From SPCO01 sp964579825 (GTDB lineage: Bacteria; Chloroflexota; Limnocylindria; Limnocylindrales; CSP1-4), in contig CAZOHT010000014.1 in the NCBI GenBank assembly GCA_964579825.1, forward strand, positions 1 to 64,000: DNA of 64,000 bases, given 5' to 3'. The translations under genes were made by a program, and so were the position numbers. The notes under the pieces were generated by a model that did no database searches, was not told the DNA's origin, and was given only the letters and a program-made list of their open reading frames with translations. Within the stretch, counting starts at the first letter, position 1. Each line of letters starts with the position of its first letter. Positions 42,606 to 49,225 of the stretch are shown here, piece by piece.

Positions 42606-42621
42606 ACTACCCAAGAGTAGT
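42606..42621. promoter_or_regulatory. BlaI-type operator candidate F (N6)
   Basis: ACTAC-CCAAGA-GTAGT, perfect half-sites with a 6-bp spacer, between divergent genes starting at 42528 (minus) and 42722 (plus). Confidence 0.6.
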
Positions 42622-42721
42622 CGATCGCTCTGGCTGCCTCGCCAGATTGCGTCTTGACAAGTCCTACACGCGGTGCGTTGATGAGGGGCACCCGCCGGGG
42701 AGCCAGCGTGAGGAGGCCGCG

Positions 42722-42955
42722 ATGGCCAAGCTGAAAATCCCTCTCCGCGCAGTCTTGGCGACGTTGTTGCTGGCACTGAGCCTCGCCGTACCGGTACTGG
42801 CGCACGGCCCCCAGCCGCTACCTCTCGCCGCGTGCAACGAGGGCACGATGACCGCCCACGGCAGCTTGGGTCCGAGCGCCCAGGGGCACGACCGGATCCC
42901 GCACAGCCACGACGGCGGAGTGACCTGCGTCCACCTGAATCCGTCGGTCCACTGA
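42722..42955 (+). CDS. Small secreted His-rich protein
   Basis: A 77-residue exported protein: Sec signal peptide with probable cleavage after VLA (residue ~27; mature end HGPQPLPLAA), then a short domain with one Cys pair (ACNEGTM, VTCVHLN) and several His (HDRIPHSHDGG). Could be a small extracytoplasmic metal binder held by a disulfide. AGGAGG before the ATG. Divergent from the operator F operon. Confidence 0.72.
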   Translation: MAKLKIPLRAVLATLLLALSLAVPVLAHGPQPLPLAACNEGTMTAHGSLGPSAQGHDRIPHSHDGGVTCVHLNPSVH

Positions 42956-43032
42956 GGGGTTCCACGCGGAGGACGGGAGTGCCGCGTCGCCACACTCTCA
43001 CGATAGCCGGGGGGAGAAGGGATTTGCGTCGG

Positions 43033-43371
43033 ATGAAGAGGATTTTGACGACCGGCCTGCTGGTCGGTGCACTCACCCTGACCGTGGCCGCGCCAACTAG
43101 CGCTGCCATTCACCCGATTGTCGGGTCGTTCTGCGCCCAGGTGGCATTCTCGAACCCGAACGTCCTAGACCCACCCGGCCAGACCCCGGTCTCCGAGAAT
43201 CCGAACGACTGGGACGTCTCAGATCTTCGTGCGCTCCAGGCAATAGGGATCCTGACACTCATCCGCGATGCCGCTGGCAACGTCATCGGTTTTGAGATCG
43301 ACGAAAGCCTTCCCGCCGTCAAAGATTTCGGCTTCCCGGCCTTCAGCCGCTGCCGCAACCTGACAGGCTGA
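43033..43371 (+). CDS. Small secreted protein, function unknown
   Basis: A 112-residue protein with a clear signal peptide (KRILTTGLLVGALTLTVAAPTSA) and a mature part of ~85 residues with two Cys (SFCAQVAF and SRCRNLTG near the C-terminus), probably disulfide-bonded. A TTG nine bases upstream, closer to GGGGGAGAAGGG, is an alternative start. No family recognised. It follows the His-rich secreted protein gene by 77 bp. Confidence 0.65.
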   Translation: MKRILTTGLLVGALTLTVAAPTSAAIHPIVGSFCAQVAFSNPNVLDPPGQTPVSENPNDWDVSDLRALQAIGILTLIRDAAGNVIGFEIDESLPAVKDFGFPAFSRCRNLTG

Positions 43372-43709
43372 AACAGCACCCCGGCCATGGCTTCCGGGTC
43401 ATCGACATCTCGAAGCCGTCGACCCCCGCGAGGTTGGCTCTTGGACCGTCGCTGGATCACCGTAGCCGGTGGCCGTGAACTTCTGGGCCCTCGTGACCCA
43501 TTGGACACAGCTCCTCGCAAGCGACCTGAACTACGGTCTGTGCATCCTGATGACCACCGGCACCACCCGCTGGCCCATTGTTGTCGCTCACTCCCGCAGC
43601 GGTGGCATCCCGACGACTGCCCCGGCTATCCGCCCCGGGCCGTTGTCTTTCTCCTAAGCATGAGCGCTTCGAATGCAGGAGCCGCTCTGGGCGATGGCGC
43701 TGTCTGGCG
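43372..43709. other. Interval without a recognisable gene
   Basis: About 340 bp with only short, non-conserved frames on both strands. It adjoins the degraded TPR remnant and may be decayed coding sequence or an old insertion scar. Confidence 0.5.
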
Positions 43710-43913
43710 TCAGTCGAGCGAAGCGAGGATCGTACGAGCGTCCGCGGCACCCGTCGCCGACCAGCCTGCATCGATCGATAGCGCATCTGCCAAGTACCGT
43801 CGTGCGTCTTCGTCTCGACTGGCCGCCTCCGCGATCACTCCGGCGTGGTAGAGGATCATCGGGTCGCGGGTGCCCATGCGGAGGGCTTGCTGGAGTTGGC
43901 AATGCGTCTGCGT
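43710..43913 (-). pseudogene. C-terminal remnant of a TPR protein
   Basis: A 67-codon frame reading LQQALRMGTRDPMILYHAG, then SRDEDARRYLADALSIDAG and ending ILASLD. This has the TPR rhythm and the RxGTRDPxxLYHxG phrase seen near the ends of long TPR proteins. Upstream the same frame is closed by a TGA at 43914-43916, so only the tail survives. Confidence 0.5.
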
Positions 43914-44237
43914 TCACGACAAGTCGATCGGTCGAGTGCCATCACCGTTGGAGTTCGAGGTGCCCTTCCGCTCGACGGTCGGAAGTTTCGTCGTCGTTTT
44001 CGTCAGGCGTCGGCAGCGTGGCGGGCCGATCGCTTCGGCGACCATTGGCTCCGTTTCCGGCCCGCCACGCACATACGGTACCCAATCCCGACCGGAGGTC
44101 CATGCGGTCCACACGAAGGGCGGCGTCATGCCTCCCATATTTGCCTCGGTCATCCGCGGAAGCAGATCGGGCGTAGCCGCCGTCTGGGCGCGGGCCACCA
44201 GGGCTCCCAGGATCACGAGCCAGACCGGCACGGTCAT
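43914..44237 (-). CDS. Uncertain ORF with N-terminal membrane segment
   Basis: A 107-codon frame starting MTVPVWLVILGALVARAQT. The first 17 codons have the high GC3 of real genes; the rest does not resemble anything known. It is in the same frame as the TPR remnant, separated by one stop, so the two may be parts of a decayed gene. Confidence 0.3.
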   Translation of the reverse strand: MTVPVWLVILGALVARAQTAATPDLLPRMTEANMGGMTPPFVWTAWTSGRDWVPYVRGGPETEPMVAEAIGPPRCRRLTKTTTKLPTVERKGTSNSNGDGTRPIDLS

Positions 44238-44292
44238 TGAGCTGACACTGAGCAGGGCCGGAACGAACAGGTTCGCGGCCAAGCTCGCGACA

Positions 44293-44490
44293 ATGTGCGC
44301 CGACGGCCGATGCGGCGAGGTCTCGGACGAGCTGCGGGCGGCCATTCCGGCCGAGCGCTCCAACGTCCGCCGCCGAATCCGCGGGCTTCGCTATGTCGAC
44401 GAACGCCTGGCGCTCCTGGAGCGCGAGCTCCAGGCCAGTCAGCGACCACGCGAACTCATCCGGCTCGAGCCACGAATGGAGGATGTCTGA
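44293..44490 (+). pseudogene. MerR-type C-terminal (effector-binding) fragment
   Basis: The frame ends with MCADGRCGEVSDELRAAIPA, then a long coiled helix (RIRGLRYVDERLALLERELQ) and LIRLEPRMEDV, like the dimerisation helix and metal loop of MerR-family metal sensors. No helix-turn-helix can be found upstream in any frame, so the DNA-binding part is missing. The stop codon overlaps the start of the Cys-rich peptide gene. It could also be a short free-standing protein. Confidence 0.4.
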
Positions 44491-44573
44491 TGTGCAACTG
44501 TCCATGCGGCCAGTGCTGTGGCTGCTCGGCTTGTCGATGCGGCTGTCAGTGCGACGGCCACCGGCGGAGCTGA
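44490..44573 (+). CDS. 27-residue Cys-rich metallothionein-like peptide
   Basis: A tiny frame with 10 cysteines in 27 residues. It begins MCNCPCGQCCGC, has CRCGCQC in the middle and ends in a basic tail. Cys spacing (CxC, CC, CxxC) is that of metallothioneins, which bind clusters of Cu(I) or Zn(II). GGAGG sits seven bases before the ATG, which overlaps the preceding stop (TGATG), indicating translational coupling. A thioredoxin-like gene follows 44 bp downstream. No known bacterial metallothionein family matches by eye; length and density resemble fungal copper metallothioneins. Confidence 0.65.
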   Translation: MCNCPCGQCCGCSACRCGCQCDGHRRS

Positions 44574-44617
44574 AGGCCTCATCGGTGAAGAGCGTTTCGC
44601 GTTTGGAGGCAGCGAGG

Positions 44618-44932
44618 ATGGCAGGGAGACACGACATCGAGCTTCTCTGGTTCGCGGACTGCCCCAATCATGAGGCGGCGCGGGCCCTCCTACGCGAGGT
44701 CGCCGCCGAGGTGTCGCCCGAGTCAATGATCCGTGACATCGACGCGACTGACCCTGGCGTGGCCGAGCAGCTTCGCTTCCCCGGCTCACCCACCATTCGG
44801 GTCGACAGCCGCGATGTCCAGCCGGGGTTCGAGGACCCGGCAGACTACACGCCTCGCTGTCGTCTCTACTGGACCGAAGAGGGACTCGCGCGAATCCCGC
44901 CACGTGCGTGGATTGAGGCCGCCCTGCGATGA
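44618..44932 (+). CDS. Thioredoxin-fold metal-resistance protein (GSPTIRVDG type)
   Basis: A 104-residue protein: LLWFADCPNHEAARALLREV near the N-terminus with one Cys in a CPNH motif, then FPGSPTIRVDSRDV (cis-Pro strand, ~58-70) and YTPRCRLYWTEEG. This family is typically found beside merR/merB or arsenic genes and is likely to bind or exchange thiols with a metal. A GGAGG site eight bases upstream supports the start. Confidence 0.82.
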   Translation: MAGRHDIELLWFADCPNHEAARALLREVAAEVSPESMIRDIDATDPGVAEQLRFPGSPTIRVDSRDVQPGFEDPADYTPRCRLYWTEEGLARIPPRAWIEAALR

Positions 44933-45028
44933 CCGCCCGTGTCATCGGCGGCTCTGGCTGCCGGAACCCGGATGCTTGGCCTCTGCCGTCGATCTCTGGC
45001 TCGCCGACGAGTAGTGATCCGAGTCGAC

Positions 45029-45988
45029 CTACCTAAAGTACCGGCGGAGCCCCGGCAGCATATCGGAAGCGCGATCGTCGAACGCCGCGAGGTGGTCGGG
45101 ATCGGCGAGGCAGCCCGGCGCGAGGATCGACCAATCGACCGGGTCAGCGATCGGAGGCAGCTCTCTCGTCGTCCAGGACGTGCTGCCATCCGCCCAACGC
45201 GCGCCGAACGGGTCGGCCTCGAGCTCGTCCGCGGTCGCGGTCACGACGAGCACACCGGGGGCGACCGAGCCGCGGCTCCGGGCGAGCGCATGGACCGTCC
45301 GCGCCCGGCGGTGAGAACCGACGACGAAGCCGACGTGCACGGCCAGGTCCGGCGTCCGCGACAGCACCGAGCGGTAGCGGCGGACTTTCTCGGCGAGGAC
45401 CTCGCCGCGCTCGGTCCCGAGGTCGCGCTCGATGAACAGCGCGATCGCGCGTCGCTCGACCCGGATTCCGGCCAGCGCATCGGGCCGGAGGAAGCCGCCG
45501 AAGAGCTGGCTGCAGGGGCGCTCCGGGACCCAGGCGAAGAGTCCCTCCGGCATCAGCGAATCGGACGCGCGGAGGAAGGCGGCGAGGACATCGTGCGTCG
45601 CGAGCTGGTGGATCGGCGGCGAGCCCGGCAGTTCGGTCGGTCGTTCGGGCCGACCGTGAGGCCAGATGAGTGCCTCGATCTCAAGCCGCGTCGGACGGGT
45701 GAGCGTGTAGGCATAGCGGCCGCGTGGGCGCTGCGCGCTGCCGGCCCAGAAGCCGTGGACCAGCCCGAGCTCGACGAGCCGCCGCAGCCTCCGTTGCGCG
45801 GTTCGAAGTTGGTTGTAGACGAGGAGCGACGCCAGTTGAGCGGTGACGATGTCGCCCGCGATGAGCCACTGCAGCAGGAGGCGATCGCGTAGCGGAAGGA
45901 CGTCCCAGATCGCGCCGGCCCGCAGAGAGCGAAGCGAGTGGGCTTTTCGGCTCGAGCCCGTCTGAGCACGATTCGGTGTCGCGCTCAT
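45029..45988 (-). CDS. Replication-relaxation family protein
   Basis: A 319-residue protein with an N-terminal winged-helix region (LPLRDRLLLQWLIAGDIVTAQLASLLVYNQ... ~27-95), then a domain with HQLATHDVLAAFLRA near 128 and RPDALAGIRVERRAIALFIERDLGT near 168. The acidic Rx(A)xxxxxExD pattern fits the Replic_Relax family, found on mobile elements and linked to plasmid replication or relaxosome function. Last gene of the transfer operon; a pair of hairpins lies just upstream. An upstream GTG adds two residues. Confidence 0.82.
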   Translation of the reverse strand: MSATPNRAQTGSSRKAHSLRSLRAGAIWDVLPLRDRLLLQWLIAGDIVTAQLASLLVYNQLRTAQRRLRRLVELGLVHGFWAGSAQRPRGRYAYTLTRPTRLEIEALIWPHGRPERPTELPGSPPIHQLATHDVLAAFLRASDSLMPEGLFAWVPERPCSQLFGGFLRPDALAGIRVERRAIALFIERDLGTERGEVLAEKVRRYRSVLSRTPDLAVHVGFVVGSHRRARTVHALARSRGSVAPGVLVVTATADELEADPFGARWADGSTSWTTRELPPIADPVDWSILAPGCLADPDHLAAFDDRASDMLPGLRRYFR

Positions 45989-46021
45989 CGTCACCCAACT
46001 GTCCTGTTACGCGTTGGCGGT

Positions 46022-46062
46022 CGCGGTCGTGACCGCGTTGCGAGTCGCGACACCCTCGCAAC
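46022..46062. other. Double hairpin, candidate oriT or terminator
   Basis: CGCGGTC-GT-GACCGCG (16-bp palindrome) directly followed by GTTGCGAG-N10-CTCGCAAC, both perfect. The pair fills the 79-bp space between the VirD4-like gene and the replication-relaxation gene. Confidence 0.4.
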
Positions 46063-46067
46063 TCGGC

Positions 46068-48269
46068 TCATCCGACTCCGCTCCGGCTGTCGCGCGCGTC
46101 GCTCAGCCGGCGGACGAGGGCCGCGGACCCGAGGCTCGGCGGTTCTGGCAGGACGTCGGCGGTGAGCACCCGCGCGTCGCCCTCGAGCTCGGTCCTGACC
46201 GCCATCCGGAAGCGGGGCAGGTTGATCAGGTCGCGTTCGGTGAGGGGCGCCATCTCGTCGCGCAGGAGGCGGGCGTCGTCGGCAGACGGCTGGAGGAGCA
46301 TGACCGTGGCGACGTTCGCCCGGATCGCCTGCTGCAGCTCGCGCCCAAGCGCGTCGAAGTACTGGGTGGCCATCGCCAGCCGCAGCGCGAATTTGCGCCC
46401 CTCGCCGGTCGTCCCGCGCAGCGCACTCGTGTCGAAGTTCTGGACCTCGTCGACGTAGAGCGTGTGCGGGACGCGCTCGGTGGGCGGCAGCGCCTGACGG
46501 CCGAGCGCATCGACGTAGTAGCGGGCGATGACGAGCCCGCCGAACAGCCAGGCGTTGTCGCCGCCTGCCCGCGACAGGTCGACGAGCAGGACCTCGCCAG
46601 CATCCATGATCCGCCGGGGGCGGATCGTCGAGACCGGCGCGCTGACGATGGCTCGGATCGAGGGGTAGCTGAGGAAGGCGGCGAGCTTGCTGATCAGGGC
46701 GTCGGCCGACGGGTCGGTCGCGCCGCGCGCCCGCTGGGGCCACTGGTGCTTCCAGAAGGCGGCGAGGATCGGGTCGTCGAGACCGGCGATCAGCTCCTGG
46801 CGGAAGCGGGGATCGACAAAGAGCAGGTTGAGCGCCTCGAGCGTCCACGGACCGTCGGGACCGTGCGGCTTCGTGAGGAGCGTCAGCAGAGCCGAGCGCA
46901 GGTACTGGAGCTGGCGATAGGGCGGCGAGGCGAGGTGGGCGAAGTACAGGTCGCGCATCGTGTCGACGAACTGGGCCGCGACGATCTCGGGATCGGCGCC
47001 GTCGAGCTCGATCGGGTTGAAGCCCCGCGGATGGTCCTTCTCGGCGAGCTCGAGGAGGTGGACCCGGTGGGACTGGTCCTCGGGCACCGAGTCGAGCAGG
47101 CGAGCGATGGCATCGCCGTGAGGATCGATGAACGTGAAGCCTCGGCCGCACCGAAGGTCGTCGGCGGCGAGGGCGACGAGCTCGGTGCTCTTGCCCGATC
47201 CGGTCCGCCCCAGCAGCAGGACATGCCGGGCGAACAGGCTGTCCGGCACGAGGACCGGGCGGCCGGCGTCGAGCCCGATCGGCCGCAGACCGGGCGCGGC
47301 GGCGACCAGCGGGGCCGGCAGCCGGCGGCTGCGGACGATGTCGACGGCGCGCGCGTCGGCGGCGGCTCCAGACAGTCCCCACAACTCGGCGACATCGGTC
47401 GCGCCGAGGCGCAACGGGGCCGAGCGACCCCCGACGCTCGCCTCGATCCGCCAGCCCGAGGCACGCAGCGAGCCGACCGCGCCGACGGCGTCGAACAGCC
47501 AGGCGCGGAGGGCCGCCGCTGGCGCCGACGTGGCCTCGAGCGACGCGGTCACCGAGAAGGTGGGGCGAGGCGCCCGGGTCGTCCGCTGCGCTGCAGCCGA
47601 GCTGACGTGCCGCGGCGACCGGTTGAGGAGCGAGTCCAGGAACATCTCGCCCGGGCCGATGTGATCGTCGGACGTTGTCTCCTCGCCGTTGGGCAGCGGC
47701 GTGCTCCGGAGCGTCCACGCGGCCTCCGCGCCGGCGGGCAGCCGGGCGAGCAGCTCGGTGAGGAGCGCGCCAAAGTCGGCCGACCGCGTAGTGCCGTCAC
47801 TCGGTGGCGCGCCGCGGATCCCGAGCCGCAGACCGTTGCCGGTCTCGCCTCGGGACTCGATCTCCTCGAACTCGGCGCCCGGATAGGCGGCGGCGACCGC
47901 GCTCTCGACGGCGCGGCTGAGCTGACGCGGCGCCTCGATCTCCCAGCGGGCGCGGCCCCCGGTCCACGTCACGGCCAGCGCCAGCTGCGGCCAGCCGCTC
48001 GCCCAGCGCGACACACCGCGCCGGCCGCCGGGGTGGAGCGCGGCGACGAGCCGACCCGCCGCGTCCGGATCGCGGGCTGCGGTCGCGTCGAGCCGCAGCA
48101 GCCAGCGCCGGCGTTCCTTCCCGGTCACGCGGTCGTAGCTGCGCTGGCGGAGCAGGCCGATGACGCGCGGTGAAAAGGCGATCGCGCTGCCGATCGCAAG
48201 CGCGCCTCCGCCGACGACGGCGAGCAGGTTGAAGATCTCGAAGATCGGACCAAGGGACGAGTCGGCCAT
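46068..48269 (-). CDS. VirD4/TraG-type coupling ATPase
   Basis: A 733-residue protein: one N-terminal TM helix (~12-32), a large N-terminal domain (~40-330) and an ATPase domain with Walker A LLGRTGSGKST near 361, IDPHGD near 390 and Walker B LYVDEVQNF near 570. The family brings substrate DNA or protein to a type IV secretion channel. The ATG with AAGGAG nine bases upstream is preferred to a GTG six codons earlier. Sits between the M23 protein and the replication-relaxation protein. Confidence 0.88.
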   Translation of the reverse strand: MADSSLGPIFEIFNLLAVVGGGALAIGSAIAFSPRVIGLLRQRSYDRVTGKERRRWLLRLDATAARDPDAAGRLVAALHPGGRRGVSRWASGWPQLALAVTWTGGRARWEIEAPRQLSRAVESAVAAAYPGAEFEEIESRGETGNGLRLGIRGAPPSDGTTRSADFGALLTELLARLPAGAEAAWTLRSTPLPNGEETTSDDHIGPGEMFLDSLLNRSPRHVSSAAAQRTTRAPRPTFSVTASLEATSAPAAALRAWLFDAVGAVGSLRASGWRIEASVGGRSAPLRLGATDVAELWGLSGAAADARAVDIVRSRRLPAPLVAAAPGLRPIGLDAGRPVLVPDSLFARHVLLLGRTGSGKSTELVALAADDLRCGRGFTFIDPHGDAIARLLDSVPEDQSHRVHLLELAEKDHPRGFNPIELDGADPEIVAAQFVDTMRDLYFAHLASPPYRQLQYLRSALLTLLTKPHGPDGPWTLEALNLLFVDPRFRQELIAGLDDPILAAFWKHQWPQRARGATDPSADALISKLAAFLSYPSIRAIVSAPVSTIRPRRIMDAGEVLLVDLSRAGGDNAWLFGGLVIARYYVDALGRQALPPTERVPHTLYVDEVQNFDTSALRGTTGEGRKFALRLAMATQYFDALGRELQQAIRANVATVMLLQPSADDARLLRDEMAPLTERDLINLPRFRMAVRTELEGDARVLTADVLPEPPSLGSAALVRRLSDARDSRSGVG

Positions 48270-48283
48270 GGGAATGGTCTCCT

Positions 48284-49225
48284 TCACGGGATCGGTGGGA
48301 GGACGAGGAGTGGGTCGATCGGTTCACCCGAGGCGTAGATCTCGAAGTGGAGGTGTGGCCCGGTCGTGTTGCCTGTCAGACCGACCGAGCCGATGACCTC
48401 GCCGGTCGACACCGACTCGCCGACCCGAACACGGAGTCCTGACTCGAGATGGCCATACCGCGAGAGGACGCCCGGGCTGTGCTCGATCTCGACGACGACC
48501 GCGCCGTCGGATAGGCGGCCGGCGATTGTCACCCGCCCGGAGGCGACCGCCTGGACCGGCGTACCGATCGGCGCGGCGAGATCGAGCCCGTCGTGGAAAT
48601 GCTCATAACAGGTGCCCCGGTAGCAGAGCCGCGGTTCGCCGGTGAACGTGGTGGGACCGAAGCCCTGCGTGATCCGGCCGCCCTCGATCGGCCAGACGAC
48701 GCGCGCGCCATAGCCGTAGCGCTTGGCCCAGCCGAGGACCAGCGGCGGATACCAGTCCGCCGGGTTGTAGCGGTACAACGCGCGCTGCCAGTCGGTCGGC
48801 GCGCCATTTGATTTCAGGTACGCCGCCGCGGCCGGGATCGCGTCGACCGGGTCGCAGATGTCAGGATTCGAGATGCCGGCGAGCTTCGCCGCGTGGACGA
48901 ACGTCGGCTCGAGGAACTGCATCGGGCCGCGGGCGCCGGCGTAGTTCGCATCACAGCCGTTGCGGTTGCGGCCGTGGTTCGTCTCGACCCGCCCGACGGC
49001 GGCGAGGACCGGCCAGTCGAGCCCGAACCGCGCGGCCGCCTCCTGATACAGGACGAGGTAGTCGGTCGGGATGTCCGCGACGGCCGGCGGGGCGGCCGGG
49101 ACCTTGGGGGCGGCGAGCGCCGCCCAGTTGCCGGTCAGGATCCCGACGGCACCGAAGACGATGAGCAGGCAGACGAGGGGGACCGCGCAGCCCACCGCCG
49201 CGCAGCCGCACCCGCGGCGCCTCAC
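48284..49225 (-). CDS. Bifunctional lytic transglycosylase / M23 peptidase
   Basis: A 313-residue cell-wall enzyme: TM anchor (~12-35), transglycosylase domain (~50-160) with the catalytic Glu in VGRVETNHGR near 81 and GARGPMQF near 98, then an M23 LytM domain (~185-310) with zinc ligands in HFHDGLDLA near 209 and HLHFE near 293. This SLT+M23 combination is the VirB1-like, TcpG/CwlT-type enzyme that opens peptidoglycan for the transfer apparatus in Gram-positive-like cells. Overlaps the VirB4 gene by 4 bp. Confidence 0.92.
   Translation of the reverse strand: MRRRGCGCAAVGCAVPLVCLLIVFGAVGILTGNWAALAAPKVPAAPPAVADIPTDYLVLYQEAAARFGLDWPVLAAVGRVETNHGRNRNGCDANYAGARGPMQFLEPTFVHAAKLAGISNPDICDPVDAIPAAAAYLKSNGAPTDWQRALYRYNPADWYPPLVLGWAKRYGYGARVVWPIEGGRITQGFGPTTFTGEPRLCYRGTCYEHFHDGLDLAAPIGTPVQAVASGRVTIAGRLSDGAVVVEIEHSPGVLSRYGHLESGLRVRVGESVSTGEVIGSVGLTGNTTGPHLHFEIYASGEPIDPLLVLPPIP

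Noticed and set aside
46014..48173. 719-codon plus-strand frame opposite the VirD4-like gene
   Set aside because: Antisense shadow. The minus strand has full Walker motifs and operon overlaps.
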